64,000 bases of DNA from Heterobilharzia americana (taxonomy: Eukaryota > Platyhelminthes > Trematoda > Strigeidida > Schistosomatidae), in NCBI GenBank assembly GCA_944470555.2, contig OX104127.1, positions 51,264,934-51,328,933 of the forward strand, written 5' to 3'. The notes beneath the pieces were generated by a model. That model saw only the letters and a program-made list of their open reading frames with translations, had not been told where the DNA came from and ran no database searches. The position numbers and the translations under genes were made by a program. Shown piece after piece: positions 47,700 through 59,512 of this stretch (its first letter is position 1; each line of letters starts with the position of its first letter).

Positions 47700-50100
47700 G
47701 TTTGCTTCAGCATGACACTGACGAATAAACAATAAACTGACTCTATCCTTTAATGAAACGGAAACACGTTACCAACTTCATATCTAACGTCTACTGGATG
47801 GATTTATTAAGGTTACTTGGTATCAGTGTGAAAAGGGTATACATATCTGCTTTAACGTCCGATTTACAGGCTCAGAAGGGACATGACTTAGTGCTTGTGT
47901 GCTAGGTTCAGTGTAGGTTGTATCCTGTATGCATGCAACCCATCCCGTACTTACTGAAGTGACACTTTCCAAATAAAACATGAAAACCCCTATAGTAAAT
48001 AGCGACTCCTCCGGTTTTGTAAGAAAACCGCGATAATATCTGTGAGGATTATTGTTTTTCACATTATAAAAGTATCATGTTTAGAGTAGGATTAGATGAA
48101 TAACGAAGATAAGGCTAACCGGACTAACATGCTTCACAAATACATGAAACTGCTCATTATTCGTCTGCGTTTTGTGTGGTACATCGTTTGGTATCTATGA
48201 GAATTAAGGAATTATTGGCTCGAAATTCCCATTGAAACTTCACAGCTGATAACTGTAGGGTTGGTGTATTTATTCTGAATTTTACTGAATATATTTTCTC
48301 CCTCAGCCTTTATAATGGTCAATTTTCCTACCGTACTGTTGTGAAGTGTGTCGAATTCAACGGATGCAGTTCACTACCTCTTTATCGATATCATTTAGGT
48401 GTAACTACTCTGTCATCTGAAGTCAGAAAACTCAGTACGCCTAATAAGTAACCTTACATTGAAGTTAATATTTCCAATTTTTGTCATCTGTTCTTTATGT
48501 TGTACAAATAAACATCATGACGAATCATTTAGGTTGCATAATAGTACACAAATTATAACAAAGTAAATAAATATTGGACGGTGGGTAGCAGTTCATAAGA
48601 TATGATTGTTTGTCAGCATATATTTTCAAATTGTTCACTATCCACATCAAAACTAAATCAACTGAATTTCTTTTATTTGAAACAATCTAAGATACACATG
48701 AAAATAAAATTCTGTGATAAAAAATCTTCTGGAAAAACTTGGTTATTATTGGCCTTTAAAAAAGTGAAATAAATAATTGCTTATCCTGTATGTCAAGTGA
48801 ATCAGTTTATTTACGTTTTAGAAACAAATAATATGCCAACGGGAATAACAACCAATCAGTGACGAGGGGCCTTGACCTTGTAACTCATCATTTTTATTGG
48901 CTCATTATTGATCACTTATTTGTTAAGGTCATAAGTACTCGCCTAAACCCTTAAAGGATGAATTTATTACTGTAGGCTGGATTTGTAAGTTGTTATTTTT
49001 TCTCTTACTCTGCTGTTATGACGACTAGGCAAGAACTTCAACATTATAACAAGGCTACATGAACGCAGAGACAACAGACGTAGAGACTTACTGTCTAAAA
49101 TAGTAAAAGTAGATAAGTTTAGTAAGTGAAAATATTTTCACTCACAAAATTTATGTTATCACTGATATTTTTCAAGCCTGACTTTTATTAATATCACACT
49201 TTCATAACTTACATTTTAGCCGAAGCTGGTAATCCGCTTGCAATGGCTTATAAATATCTAACATAGACACAACCTATAACAACTATAAGCATATAAATTA
49301 GGAAGCATTTTTTTATTGTTAACGTTACAGCGGATAGAAATATGTGTACTGAAAGTAGTGAGAATTCATAACCTCAAGTTTAACCTTCGTTTTGTACTTT
49401 ATCGACCAGCTGTTTCCTAGTGGGTGGTTGACACTTCTGTTTTTCCTGGTTGCATAGCTCATTGATAAGTAATGAGTCTATCTGTTACAATCTGTGAGAA
49501 AATTCAATCAGTTAACCGGAAATTCTGCCTTTTGATATTCATATACTTGAATTTCGTGGTTAAATAGACATCGATGGATTCATCATTATCCCACGTAATA
49601 CTCAATAAGTTTTGACTTAAAAAGTTTATCTACATTTTCGACAAAAACGTATTAAAATAATTTATGAAATATTATTGGATTATTGGGTAAAATGGGGTAT
49701 GAATTGCTTAGTTTCATCTCAATTACTCTGCCATCAGGTGACTGATTGCACATGCGTCAAAGTATGTCACAGTGTATCTCCAACAGGATCCTTTCAAAAA
49801 AGCAAATTGAAATTTGGCTCTCTATTCTGCATACTTCTAATAATTATCATATTTTAATAAAGCATGATTTCAGCTTTTTTATGACAGCAAAAACAGAAAC
49901 AAATAAATTTCTCAGGTAAAGATGTGTAAACATTCGTATAACACAGCACTGAAAGCAAAAGTTTTTCCCCTACTAACTTGATGTACACCTAAAATACTCA
50001 TAAAAGAGGAAAAATACCGAATGAAAATATGATGGAAAATCACATGCTTCAGAATTATTTATGTGGAATAATGATTAAACGTGAAATGGAAACCTGGTTA
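47700..50100. other. Spacer, no gene recognised
   Basis: AT-rich intron-like sequence with short chance ORFs and no recognised repeats. Confidence 0.4.
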
Positions 50101-50104
50101 ATTG

Positions 50105-50400
50105 AAGGATTCGAACCAGAGGGTTACTGACCACGTGCTCAGCCAATGAACTTCCAAATAGAATTACTGTCCATTGTTCACAAGATATAAGCTATGCTAG
50201 AGATAGGTTTCTAGAAGCTCTAATGAGAAGCAATGACCTACGGGTGGTCCTAAGCTGGCACTACTGTGGAATCCCAAACAAGAATGAAGCAGCTGTCCTG
50301 TTTTACAAGGCTCTAAATGGTTATTCGACTTATCTGTGTTTAGAAGCTCAGGCAGTAGAAAACCGAGCTGATAATTCAACGGCAACTAGTTCGAATCCTA
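50105..50400. repeat. tRNA-like fragment and SINE-2 remnant
   Basis: GAAGGATTCGAACCAGAGGG (50104-50123) is the complement of a B box, followed by a possible A-box complement at 50140, as in family B. From 50190 the SINE-2 block GAAGCTCTAATGAGAAGCAATGACC and a decayed hammerhead (ACTGTGGAATCCCAAACAAG, then GAAGCAGCTGTCC) follow on the plus strand. Confidence 0.5.
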
Positions 50401-50864
50401 CAGTCACTTAGATTTTTATTTCACGCTTGGTCATCACTACTTACTGATGAAACCAGTCCCCTAATTGACGGTTATCTTAGATAGTTCCATTAATATTCAA
50501 ATCATTTGCTCGTATGAATTCATTTCAGACATGTCATGATTTTATATGGCCATTCATAGGTGGCTAGGCTACACATTGCGATGGAGGAAGTCTCATAGGA
50601 TAGAAAGATATGACGATGCAACTGGTGCATGCGATAGCATAATTACCACTCGTATGTGATTACTGTTGGTTTATTTACCAATTAAACATGAATATCATAT
50701 AACCCCAACACCATATGTGTCTACTATTAAAGGGATAATTACTTAGATTTTCAATAACTGTGAATGTAATCACCTGAAAATACTTTTCTTTTCCTATCGC
50801 ATCGAAAACAAAGGTTAACCAGTTACTAATTCGCGACTGCTTGTAAGTATTTCAAGATACTATC

Positions 50865-50899
<35 letters not shown>
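50865..50899. repeat. (AGT)n microsatellite
   Basis: About 11 AGT units, continued by imperfect units to about 50930. Confidence 0.9.
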
Positions 50900-51209
50900 C
50901 AGCTGCGGTAGTAGTGTGGATGGTAGTAAAGTGAGTAGTAACTGACTTTCTTAAGGTAGCCAAATGCTTCTGCCATAGTTACGTGACAGGATGCCAAACT
51001 GAAGAAACCTTACACTGGGTGGTTACGTTTTTTTGGTTCTTGTATTGCTCGCGTAGAAAACTGGAGATGGAGTGTGCACCAGGTGATTACGAATCGAGCC
51101 TAGTTACACAATGACGGTGAGTCACTATGTGATGGCGCTTGATATTAATTAATCCACTGTCACAGCTAACTTTACGGCAAACACGGTTAACGAGATTCAT
51201 ATACGCAGA

Positions 51210-51750
51210 TCAGTAGTATGGGTCTCCAAAGCACGGACGGTCTAGATAACCATCAGGATTCCTTCCAGTGAGCTGGCAGCAGTGCGACAGTAACATGAGG
51301 GAATCCAGCTTCTGAATTCCGGTAGTCACTGTTGTTGAAACAGTCTCAAGAAAGATTGTGTGGTTAGCCCTGAGGAAACGGGTGACATTCAGTCTAGAGA
51401 GCCGGATATCGTTCATTGTAGTCTTAGCCATAACAATAGCTAGGGAACAGCCTCCGTTTATGAAATTTTGGTGAAACAGTGATAATCTTCCGAGAAGATG
51501 AGTTGTATCTCTTTTGTAGGATTTTGAAAAGTTCTGTGAGACACCTTTCACGCACCTTTGTTCACGGAGATGTAAGGTCAAAGAACCAGTTATCCAGATA
51601 ATGTGGATGAGTTGAGTCCTTGGCTTACACTGATCATTTATGATGGGAAGTTAACATAATGCTCTGTCAGGTATGTTCATTTTTGTGTGGAAGGGTTTTT
51701 ATAATGTTTCCTACTTGGTGAAGGGACTAAATATCTAGTTTTTACTTACT
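51210..51750. repeat. Unidentified dispersed repeat, copy 2
   Basis: Shares GAATCCAGCTTCTGAATTCC, GGTAGTCACTGTTG, AATGTGGATGAGTTGA and GCTCTGTCAG with 9040-9650 in the same order. A 123-codon minus-strand ORF (51210-51581) spans it, but no domain was recognised and the ORF is not kept open in copy 1. Confidence 0.45.
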
Positions 51751-52459
51751 GATTTGTATGAAAATGAAGTTGAGCCTGGAACCGGGAGCTGAGCAAAATT
51801 CTCTTGTTAGTTATAGAAGTTGTGTGAGTAGTAGTGGTAGCAGTAGTAGTACAAATAGTACATCTATCCATAGTTCACTTTTATACTACACGTCAGGCTA
51901 TACACGTTATTTATGGCTTAATATGCAAACTGGAGTTGACTTCCATATTAGATATATTTTAATCGATACAATCAGCCCACAAAAATGGATGATTATTTAC
52001 TTGATAACGTTTCCAACATTAATTAATGTTCATAATCATGTAATATACAATCATCCAGTAAATGATGCTGTATCACTATGTATTATATCAAATACACAAA
52101 TCTGATATGATAACGCACTGACTAAGTTTTACACTTACATTATTGAGACTAGAATTTATTAGTTAGTTGACAATCCTTTCATCTGATCACTTGGTATAAG
52201 AATATTCATTTAATTTTAGTAAATTAAATTACTAAGTATTACTTTATTAGTATTGTATTAGTATAAAAATGGAGAACATGAATCAATAGACATTGAAAAT
52301 TGATCAAGGTAAAACATTATGAATTCATTTATACTTGTTTATGTGAAATTGATTCACATTCATTTTCATTGTTGAACTCAGAAGATCACCATGTTGGCAA
52401 TTTTACTCAAATTAATCATTATAATTCTGTCTTGAATGTTCTAATTGTTGATCTCTTAC

Positions 52460-52697
52460 CTTTTGATTTTCTATTAAATTTTGCTTATCTTTTAATTGTT
52501 TATCATACCATGTACACCATGGTTTATTTGGTGGACCTGAGTAGTGAGAATAACTACCTCCCTGTAGAGATTCAATAACTGCTTGTTCAAACGTGTATCC
52601 CGGTGGAATAATGAAGTGTTCGTTGATTGGATCATTTTCATTCGGTTCATAGAATAAAAATAATAAGCCATCAACGATGGCTTTTAAGCCCATTTCA
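52460..52697 (-). CDS. Exon of an E2 (UBC) family protein, C-terminal half of the UBC fold
   Basis: Acceptor TTTTTATCTTATCAG, then T-GAA-ATG-GGC; donor AATCAAAAG then GTAAGA. 238 nt, entering with one leftover base and leaving in phase 0. Protein: EMGLKAIVDGLLFLFYEPNE followed by NDPINEHFIIPPGYTFEQAV, then GGSYSHYSGPPNKPW and a charged helix KQLKDKQNLIENQK. The first part matches the UBC12-like segment [20 protein letters not shown](LN), the helix after the active site. The leftover T completes the codon AT|T from the exon at 59513-59643, giving DKWNIEMGLK. The Gly/Ser/Tyr stretch after PINEHF is not typical of E2s. Confidence 0.8.
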
Positions 52698-53344
52698 CTG
52701 ATAAGATAAAAAGAAATAAGATGGAAGAGTATACAAATGTGTATATGTAAGATTTATTGATAAGTCAAACTTGTACAAAATACGATGATTTATGCATATT
52801 TACAGAGTGACCTTAAAACCTAATCAAAAAACCATCAAAGTAACTAATGTGAGTTCTGCATTATATGAGAAAACTAATTTTCCAGTGAAAATGAAGAAAA
52901 CTAACTGGTTATTTCACTCGTTGCTACGATAGACTCTAAAGTCATTCTATTTTCAGTGGTCAGCGTTATATTAGGGTGCTTAATTCTCTACAGGTTTAGC
53001 ATCTTCATTCCATCCAGTATTTACTTATAGAATGACGTGTCTATTCTTCGGAATTCGGGGTACAACGATTGTCTGTGAAAGACTTTAGAGGCGTCAAACT
53101 TCTCTGAAAGATGTAGACTTTCTTATCACACAGTATAATAGTAATATCATAATATCAGGATCTAGTTACTTGACTTTACAGTGTAAATAAGATTTAAAAT
53201 GTACATTTTGAATCCTTGACGATTAGATAGGTGAGAAAAATAATCATTAAAAACAGCTTTTAAGTTTTTTCTATAATAAATTTTCTTATCTTAAAACTGC
53301 CACTGAGGTTTAAGAAAACCTGAACCTCCTAAAATTACTACAGT

Positions 53345-53520
53345 TTTTGTCATGATTCACCTGCTGGTGGTTAGCATTGGGATCCAGTACCTGCGTTTTG
53401 TCCTTTTTGAGACTCGGAAGATGGTTGCGTTCACCCTGAGGCTGGAATTCAGCACCCAGCACCCATAGCTTCAAACACTCTTGCGTTATTCAACAGGTCA
53501 CCACTTCTTGTGTAACGGGT
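53345..53520 (-). repeat. SM-alpha-like SINE, degenerate
   Basis: GCTGGTGGTTAGCATTGGGA, TCCAGTACCTGCGTTTTGTC, TTGAGACTCGG and CACCACTTCTTGTGTAACG fit the SM-alpha order on the minus strand. The core CTGANGA is mutated to TTCCGA. Confidence 0.55.
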
Positions 53521-53754
53521 CTCAGTCATTATTATTTATGTATAGTCGTAATTTCCGTTTGTTATTCTGAATGGATTTACCGGGCTCTGATGGCTTATGG
53601 GCCCCTATGTGAATGTATCGATACTGTCTGGTGATTCATTATTTTGTAACACCAGTCAATCAGTTCCATCCATAATAACAATTGGAAATTAGAAGTACAA
53701 ATAAACAATAATATTACTGCACTTTCCGGTCTTATGGGGATTTTATTTTTAAGA

Positions 53755-54080
53755 CTGTACTCATTATGGACTAATATCAGTTGGGAAACTATTGAAAACC
53801 CTAGGAGTACTGGACAACTGTTTCATCCTAGTATGTGACTCCTCAACCCGACCACGGCTGAAACATAGAAAATCTTCATATCTTGTAGACTGATAGAAAT
53901 AGGAAACTGTGGACCACTGAACTCCAACCACATGGTTGAAAACCAGGAGGTTCTAAGTTCCATCCTTGGTGGGGTCGTGGATGTGTACTACCACAGAGTC
54001 CTATACAAAGACGAAAAAGGTGTCCACTACTCCCATGTCCTCAATGGCTCTCCAAATGACATCATCCGTATTGAATACAA
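53755..54080. repeat. SINE-2 unit with inverted ends, degenerate
   Basis: Left end ACTGGACAACTGTTTCATCC, then TAGTATGTGACTCCTCA; right end CAGAGTCCTATACAAAGACG, then AAAAAGGTGTCCACTACTCC. The B-box region is AAGTTCCATCCTTGG. Both hammerhead cores are lost. Confidence 0.55.
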
Positions 54081-54189
54081 CCTTAAAAATAATACTATGG
54101 TTTTTGTGAAAAGGCAATAACATTGTGACAAAAGATTTGCAGAAATTTCTCAACAGAAAAAAAGTAACTGAATATCTAATAAACTTCAA

Positions 54190-55390
54190 TGAAGTATTTA
54201 TAAGTCTTTGAATAGTTGTGTGTTATCCACTATACTCTAAATCATTACATTGAAAATCCATACAAACAGTCATTTTGGGGACTCAATCAATGATTTCCTG
54301 TTTCTTTGATGAAGTAATCTGATTCACTCCTTATAGTTACTTGATGAATAATTGTGGAATCTATGAGGTGAATTCTGTTCTGATTTAATTAGTAACATAG
54401 ATATGTACACGTGCATCGTAGTATGCTATTGTCCATGGCAGGACTCAAGCCCAAGACCAGCTGCGTTAACACTAAGGAAACTGTGTGCCGAAAGAGACTT
54501 ATCAATTCATATAGTAATTTAACAATGAGAACTACTTAAATCTTCATCTGTGTAAGGCCACCTGTCTTTTCAATGAGTTGAATATCTTTGAAAATAGTAA
54601 CTTCCTCATTCGAACATAGTTGTACATCCGTTGGTGTACATTAATATGTATCACTTTTCAAAAGTGAACGCTTGAAGTTCAAGTCACAAATACTTGGTGA
54701 CCTCAGAAATTACTCATAGATGTATGTGCGGTAAATATTACAGATTTGACTACTGAGCATACTCGTAGGTCAAACAGTCAATTTTCTCTTTAAAAAACAA
54801 AAAAGAGTGATATATTTGGAGTAAGAGAATATAGATACAATTCAGCAGAAAGTTTATCATCAGACTTTGTATGGTAATAATTAGGCACAATAGATGAATA
54901 AGCCTATCATCACTTATACCTTAAAGTATTCAAGATCACTTCCTCAGCTATTGACTGAAAGACTTGGTTATGGTTAACCTAGAAGTTGTATTGGCCAATT
55001 ATAGCACCATAGAAATCTTTCATTTACTCATACTGTAATGAAAAAAGAAGGAATGATTTTCAAAGCATTTGGAATTTCTCCCGTTTAGTGTCTTTTTGTT
55101 TCCTTCTCATCTGGCTTTTTTTTTACCTGTGTCATGGATAAGAAAAAAAGACAACAATTGACTTCTGAAACACAGCTACGCATTAAAACCAGCTAACTAT
55201 TTCACATCTTCTAAGTAGTTTTATCTAGAAGATCTCATCATCTATAAGCTATGATATGTGATGAGAAAAAACAAAGTTAACTGAAGATTTGTAAAGTCTT
55301 AAATCGTTCAGGTATAAATCTAGTTAATTCTTAGAAATGTTTGTGATAATAAAATCGGATTTCACCTTGAACATCTTGCCATTACTAGGC
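54190..55390. other. Spacer, no gene recognised
   Basis: AT-rich sequence without long ORFs, tRNA boxes or window-internal repeats that could be named. Confidence 0.4.
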
Positions 55391-55394
55391 TTAA

Positions 55395-55625
55395 TTGATT
55401 GTGGCTAACAGAGAAATTTAGAATGCGCTTTTTCATCCTATCTCGGACTCATCAGTTGGATATACCTGCACCCTACAAGCATATCAACAAATAGTAATGA
55501 CTAATACCCTTTGATCTTGTGAATAATCCCTTTGGCATTTGAAGCAATGGTTATGATCTTCTAGTTACCTTGGGAAAAGCACCACTCGCCGGGGTGCAGG
55601 TACATCTAGAGGACGAGTCCATGTG
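55395..55625. repeat. SM-alpha inverted pair
   Basis: The left half (minus strand) has an intact hammerhead core: CTGATGA (55455-55449), stem II GTCC/GGAT (55448-55435), GAAA (55434-55431), but the region where stem III and the cleavage site belong reads AAGCGCATTC, so cleavage is doubtful. The right half (plus, 55530-55625) keeps GCATTTGAAGCAATGGTTAT, GGGGTGCAGGTACATC and GACGAGTCC. Confidence 0.6.
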
Positions 55626-56041
55626 CTACCCACAACTAAATTAATTATCATAATAACTATTCAAGCAATATCGTGGGATCCGCATAGGAGAATTACAAGC
55701 ACATCAACAATTATAAGGTTTATCTAAGATTGTGCTGCTTACATTGAATGAGATGAATATCAGGATCATTGAAAATGTGGCAAAAGCGGGAAGAACAAAA
55801 TAGCTTAGGCATGCATACTCTGAGCTAAGTGTTTTTTTTTTACCATGGAGAACATTAAGCTTTGAGAGAGTTTTGTAGCTAGTACACTACGTGAATAAAC
55901 AAAATGCATGTTTGTAAACTGTTTTGGAAATGTAACTGTAGTTTCGGTGGTTGACTGTTACCTTAGTCCACTTCTCATTTTTCTTTAAATGATAGAGTTA
56001 TTTGTTGTTGTGAAAAGAAACATAACGAGGAGTTTAGAAGT

Positions 56042-56350
56042 AGTATTCATCATGGACTGACATCAGTTGGGGAATTATTGAAGATCTGGGAGCACTGGAC
56101 AACTATTTCGTCCCATTATGGGACTCCTCCGCAGTACGCACCCACGAAACTGAAAACTGTGAACGACTGGAAACCGACCCAGTGGATGAATGGTTAACGC
56201 GTTCGTCGTGAAGCCTGAAGGTCCTGAGTTCCATCCCTAGCCGGGTAGTGGATAAGTGCTGCTGAGGAGTCCCATACTAGGACGAAACAACTGTCCAGTG
56301 CTCCCAGAATTTCAGTGGTTCCCTAACTGATGTCAGTCTATGATGAATGC
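56042..56350. repeat. SINE-2 unit with about 95-nt inverted ends
   Basis: The left end (56042-56140) and right end (56255-56350) are inverted copies: ATTCATCATGGACTGACATC...GGGAGCACTGGACAACTATT and, at the right, its counterpart reading CCAGTGCTCCCAGAATTTC...ATGATGAATGCTAC. Each end contains a hammerhead motif pointing inward-to-outward. Between them lies a tRNA-like region with GGTTAACGCGTTCGTCGTGA and a B-box-like GAGTTCCATCCC. The right motif is intact (separate entry); the left has CGGAGGA instead of CTGAGGA. Confidence 0.75.
56256..56301 (+). ncRNA. Complete type I hammerhead ribozyme motif (SINE-2)
   Basis: Stem I 5' strand GTGCTG (56256-56261), core CTGAGGA (56262-56268, CUGANGA with N = G), stem II GTCC-CATACTA-GGAC (56269-56283), GAAA (56284-56287), minimal stem III C-A-AC-T-G, cleavage site GTC (56293-56295), then CAGTGC (56296-56301), which closes stem I with six pairs (two of them G-U). 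The very short stem III resembles that of SM-alpha. All catalytic core positions fit; activity itself is inferred. Confidence 0.7.
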
Positions 56351-56864
56351 TACTTCTAAATTAAAAATCCCCATTCATCTCAAAAATGCATAAACAGGAA
56401 TTACCAGAAGAGTACTTATGCGACTAACTATAAATAATAAAAAACATTTCTTCCCTATTGAACGAAGTAGACTGATCGTACGATAGACATTTAGGTTTAT
56501 AAAATCCCCTAAAGACGGTAGGAATAAAGTCTGCAGTTCACCAGTAGAAATACAGTTTCCTCTGTCAGTATAGTAAGCCAACAATACTTGTTTTGTGTCT
56601 TTGAAAATCCATTAGGATTTTATTTCATCATCAGCTGTTACAGGCAACATTATCATGCAGACATATAGAAGTTTGTAGCACCAAGCATTTCCTGTAAGTC
56701 TGGTGCAAAGGAGAGTATGATAAAAGAATGGCAGTGTCACATGGAGAAGATTTGGATTCCCCTCAGTTCTATCTGTTTTCTGTTCATACTCTTAAATTTT
56801 CTGTTTTTTACATTCTTCAACATTTATGAAACTAAAACTTAAACTGTAGTCTACTTCAGATCCA

Positions 56865-57030
56865 GAACCTAGGTTTCATCCTATTTATGACGCATCAGCT
56901 GGATATAACTGCACCCCAGTAAGTGATGATGTTCCCAGTGAGATTCGAACACTATATCCAACTCTTCAGACACCACAGCGTTACCCAGTAGACCACTAAG
57001 TTGCAGAACCCACCTTTTATACTACAGGTG
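56865..57030 (-). repeat. SM-alpha-like SINE, minus strand
   Basis: Minus strand: TAGTGGTCTACTGGGTAACG (A-box-like), TAGTGTTCGAATCTCACTGG (near-perfect B box), GGGGTGCAG, then CTGATGC (last core A to C), stem II GTCATAAATAGGAT and GAAACCTAGGTTCTGGATC. One core change. Confidence 0.65.
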
Positions 57031-57224
57031 TCAGTTGTCGTTTATTGATACTTGTAATTTCCTGTTGTTTTTTTGGATCGAATTACTCAACCTGCTTGAT
57101 CAACATTGAGACAGCATTGAGGCATTCCCAAAGGAGGCCATCTGCCAAAAGAGATAGAGCAATTCGGAGCAGGAAATTTTAAGTAGCAATCAACGACAAT
57201 TAATAATAGTTGCACAAGAAGTGG

Positions 57225-57405
57225 CTTCTGTAACCCGATGGCTTTATGAATAACTTTTTGGCTTTTGAAGAGATGGATGCTGAGTGTTGAGATCCAGCCT
57301 CAGGGAGAATACCATCACTCTCTGGGATCCATGTATATACAGCTGACGAACCGAAAATGGGACGTCCTGAACTCCTCTACTAACTACCAAGTAGACCACA
57401 ATATA
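57225..57405 (+). repeat. SM-alpha-like SINE, plus strand
   Basis: TGTAACCCGATGGCTTTATG, GCTTTTGAAGAGATGGATGC, GAGTGTTGAGATCCAGCC (B-box region), then CTGACGA, ACCGAAAATGGGACG, TCCTGAACTCCTC. The part between stem II and GAAA is rearranged, so no functional core. Confidence 0.6.
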
Positions 57406-57479
57406 ATAACATCCAGGCAGTATCGAGATATCCACGTAACAGTTCATCTGTCAACAAATGTCAAGTAATTCTGTCGTAA

Positions 57480-59025
57480 TCGTTGCTGATTAAAATGGAT
57501 ATAAGTAGTATATGTTGAGAGGGTGGCAGAAATCTTACAGAATTACCAGCAATGGGTAGGGATTTTGCCCAGGGAAACGCAAGATACAGCGTTGAGGTGT
57601 TAAGAGCAACTCAAGATAGAAGCGGAAGAGGAAATGAAGCACATTATGCAAATGACTGTCTAAGTGCAAGGTGTACCATTTTTGATGAGTGCTGTACAAG
57701 ACGCCTTCGCCAATGAACTCGTTCCCGTTAGTTCAACCCAGTATGGCAGCGGGAAATCACGATTATCAAACAACAGAATTGTAAGCCGTTCTTATTTTTC
57801 GGTGACAGTACTGCAGTTCACTCATTATGACTTGACAAAGTCATCGCTATATACAAGCTACATATCGTAAGCGTATACAGAAACTTACTTCATTCTCACT
57901 GGTATATTCAGAATATAGCATGAAATCGCTGATTCACTTTAATGAAGACTGATAATCAGCAAGAAACATACGTTAACAATATCCTACCAACTCCAACGAA
58001 CTACCTCAACTCAGTCAAAGTGAATCACCACGATGAGCCGCCTGTACTAATGACCAAATTACAATGTTGATTGATATAGTAGGAAATATGTCACCGATCA
58101 ATCTTCACTAATCAGTAGGTAGCCTCATTTTGATATACTTGATTAGTGAACTAACATGCGATTCCCTTTAAAAACTTTTTCTTTCCTGAATTAAATCTAT
58201 TCTGTGGAGACTGCATACAATTGTGTATAAACCACTTCAACTATAAGTAATATTTCCTTTTCATCGTTTCTTTTACACATTCTGTACATTATTCCTAATA
58301 CTTGTAAAAACGAATGCTGTTTATATATACACTTTTTGGTTGTGGCGGTAATTGCATCTTTCGCTGCTGCTAATCGTGGAAATTTAGTGTGCTTCTAACC
58401 ATTCCGACTTCTGTCTCCACGACTATTGCCTGTCGTGCATACTAAGTGATTGTCTTGGGATTTTTACACGACCTCTCATCCTACTTCCAAATATTACGAC
58501 AATCAAGCCAACCAACGACCACTGCGGAGAGCCAATAAGTATTGCCTTCTGATCTCTAGAGTATCTAAAATTGTGGTAGACAATACCGAAGAGATAACAT
58601 TCAAGTAACCAGTGATTATCTATGACATTGACAATACTATTTGTGTTATAACGTATAACTTTTCACACACGTGTATCATAAAATCCATTTTTCTTGTAAA
58701 TTATACGTAGTTTGTCATTTTGGTTTACTTGACATTTTTGGGTCCACTACAATTCTGAACTTTGACATAAAAATGCAAATTACGGCATCGGTATTCTGGT
58801 ATGGAAAAGTAACTTAAGTGTACAGGCTTTCTAACCTTGAGAAGAGGTCAATTTCATCTTGATCTTCGACTAGTTGTCAGGATATAATGAATCATAAGCT
58901 ATGTTATTCACAGCATTTATAACAAACTTCTAACCAATATGTGTAGGCTAGTTATGTAAGCATAGTAGTCACTAGGGTATCATTTAAACGAAGATTGATT
59001 CCACAAAACACTGCTCCACAGATAT
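57480..59025. other. Spacer, no gene recognised
   Basis: AT-rich. Contains phrases seen in SM-alpha flanks (AGTTCAACCCAGTATGGCAG near 57730) but no exon or hammerhead core. Confidence 0.4.
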
Positions 59026-59029
59026 ATTT

Positions 59030-59420
59030 CAAGGTGGCATTGGTCATGGATTTAAGCCAGTTTAAGAGCTATTGAAAACATAGGAGCATTGTACATTCTT
59101 TGAGATCCATTTTTCGAAGTTCTAATTGGAAACAATGACCTATGGGATCAACCAAATCGGACGAAAAGACCAGCAGTGGGTGATAGCTTCGAAGACGATC
59201 CTACCATATCGTGAACTGACAGAAATACTATCAGATTCCGATCCATTTGCTGAATGGAGATATGGTTAGTGAGGGACCCCACGGTTCTGAGTTCTATTCC
59301 TGCTGGGGCTGTAGGTGCTTACTGCTGATTAGTCCCATACTAGGATATAACAACTGGTCAATACTCCTTAGTTCTCAGTAGTCCTCCAAATGATGTCAGT
59401 CAGTGACCAGTGCCACTCCC
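59030..59420 (+). repeat. SINE-2 unit, diverged
   Basis: GAAGTTCTAATTGGAAACAATGACC..., TGGTTAGTGAGGG, the B-box region GAGTTCTATTCCTGCTGG, then CTGATTA, stem II GTCCCATACTAGGAT, ATAACAACTGGTC. Core has G to T and GAAA to ATAA changes. Confidence 0.6.
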
Positions 59421-59512
59421 TTTCTTTCTAACCAAATGGCTACATTATCAACTGATGGACTCTTTCGCGATACTCGTCAGGTGGTTAGTGTGCATTAAAA
59501 TATATAACTTAC

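Noticed and set aside
51758..52105. 115-codon plus-strand ORF with a Ser-rich start
   Set aside because: It lies inside the E2 intron on the opposite strand, the Ser run comes from AGT repeats, and no splice sites or domain support it.
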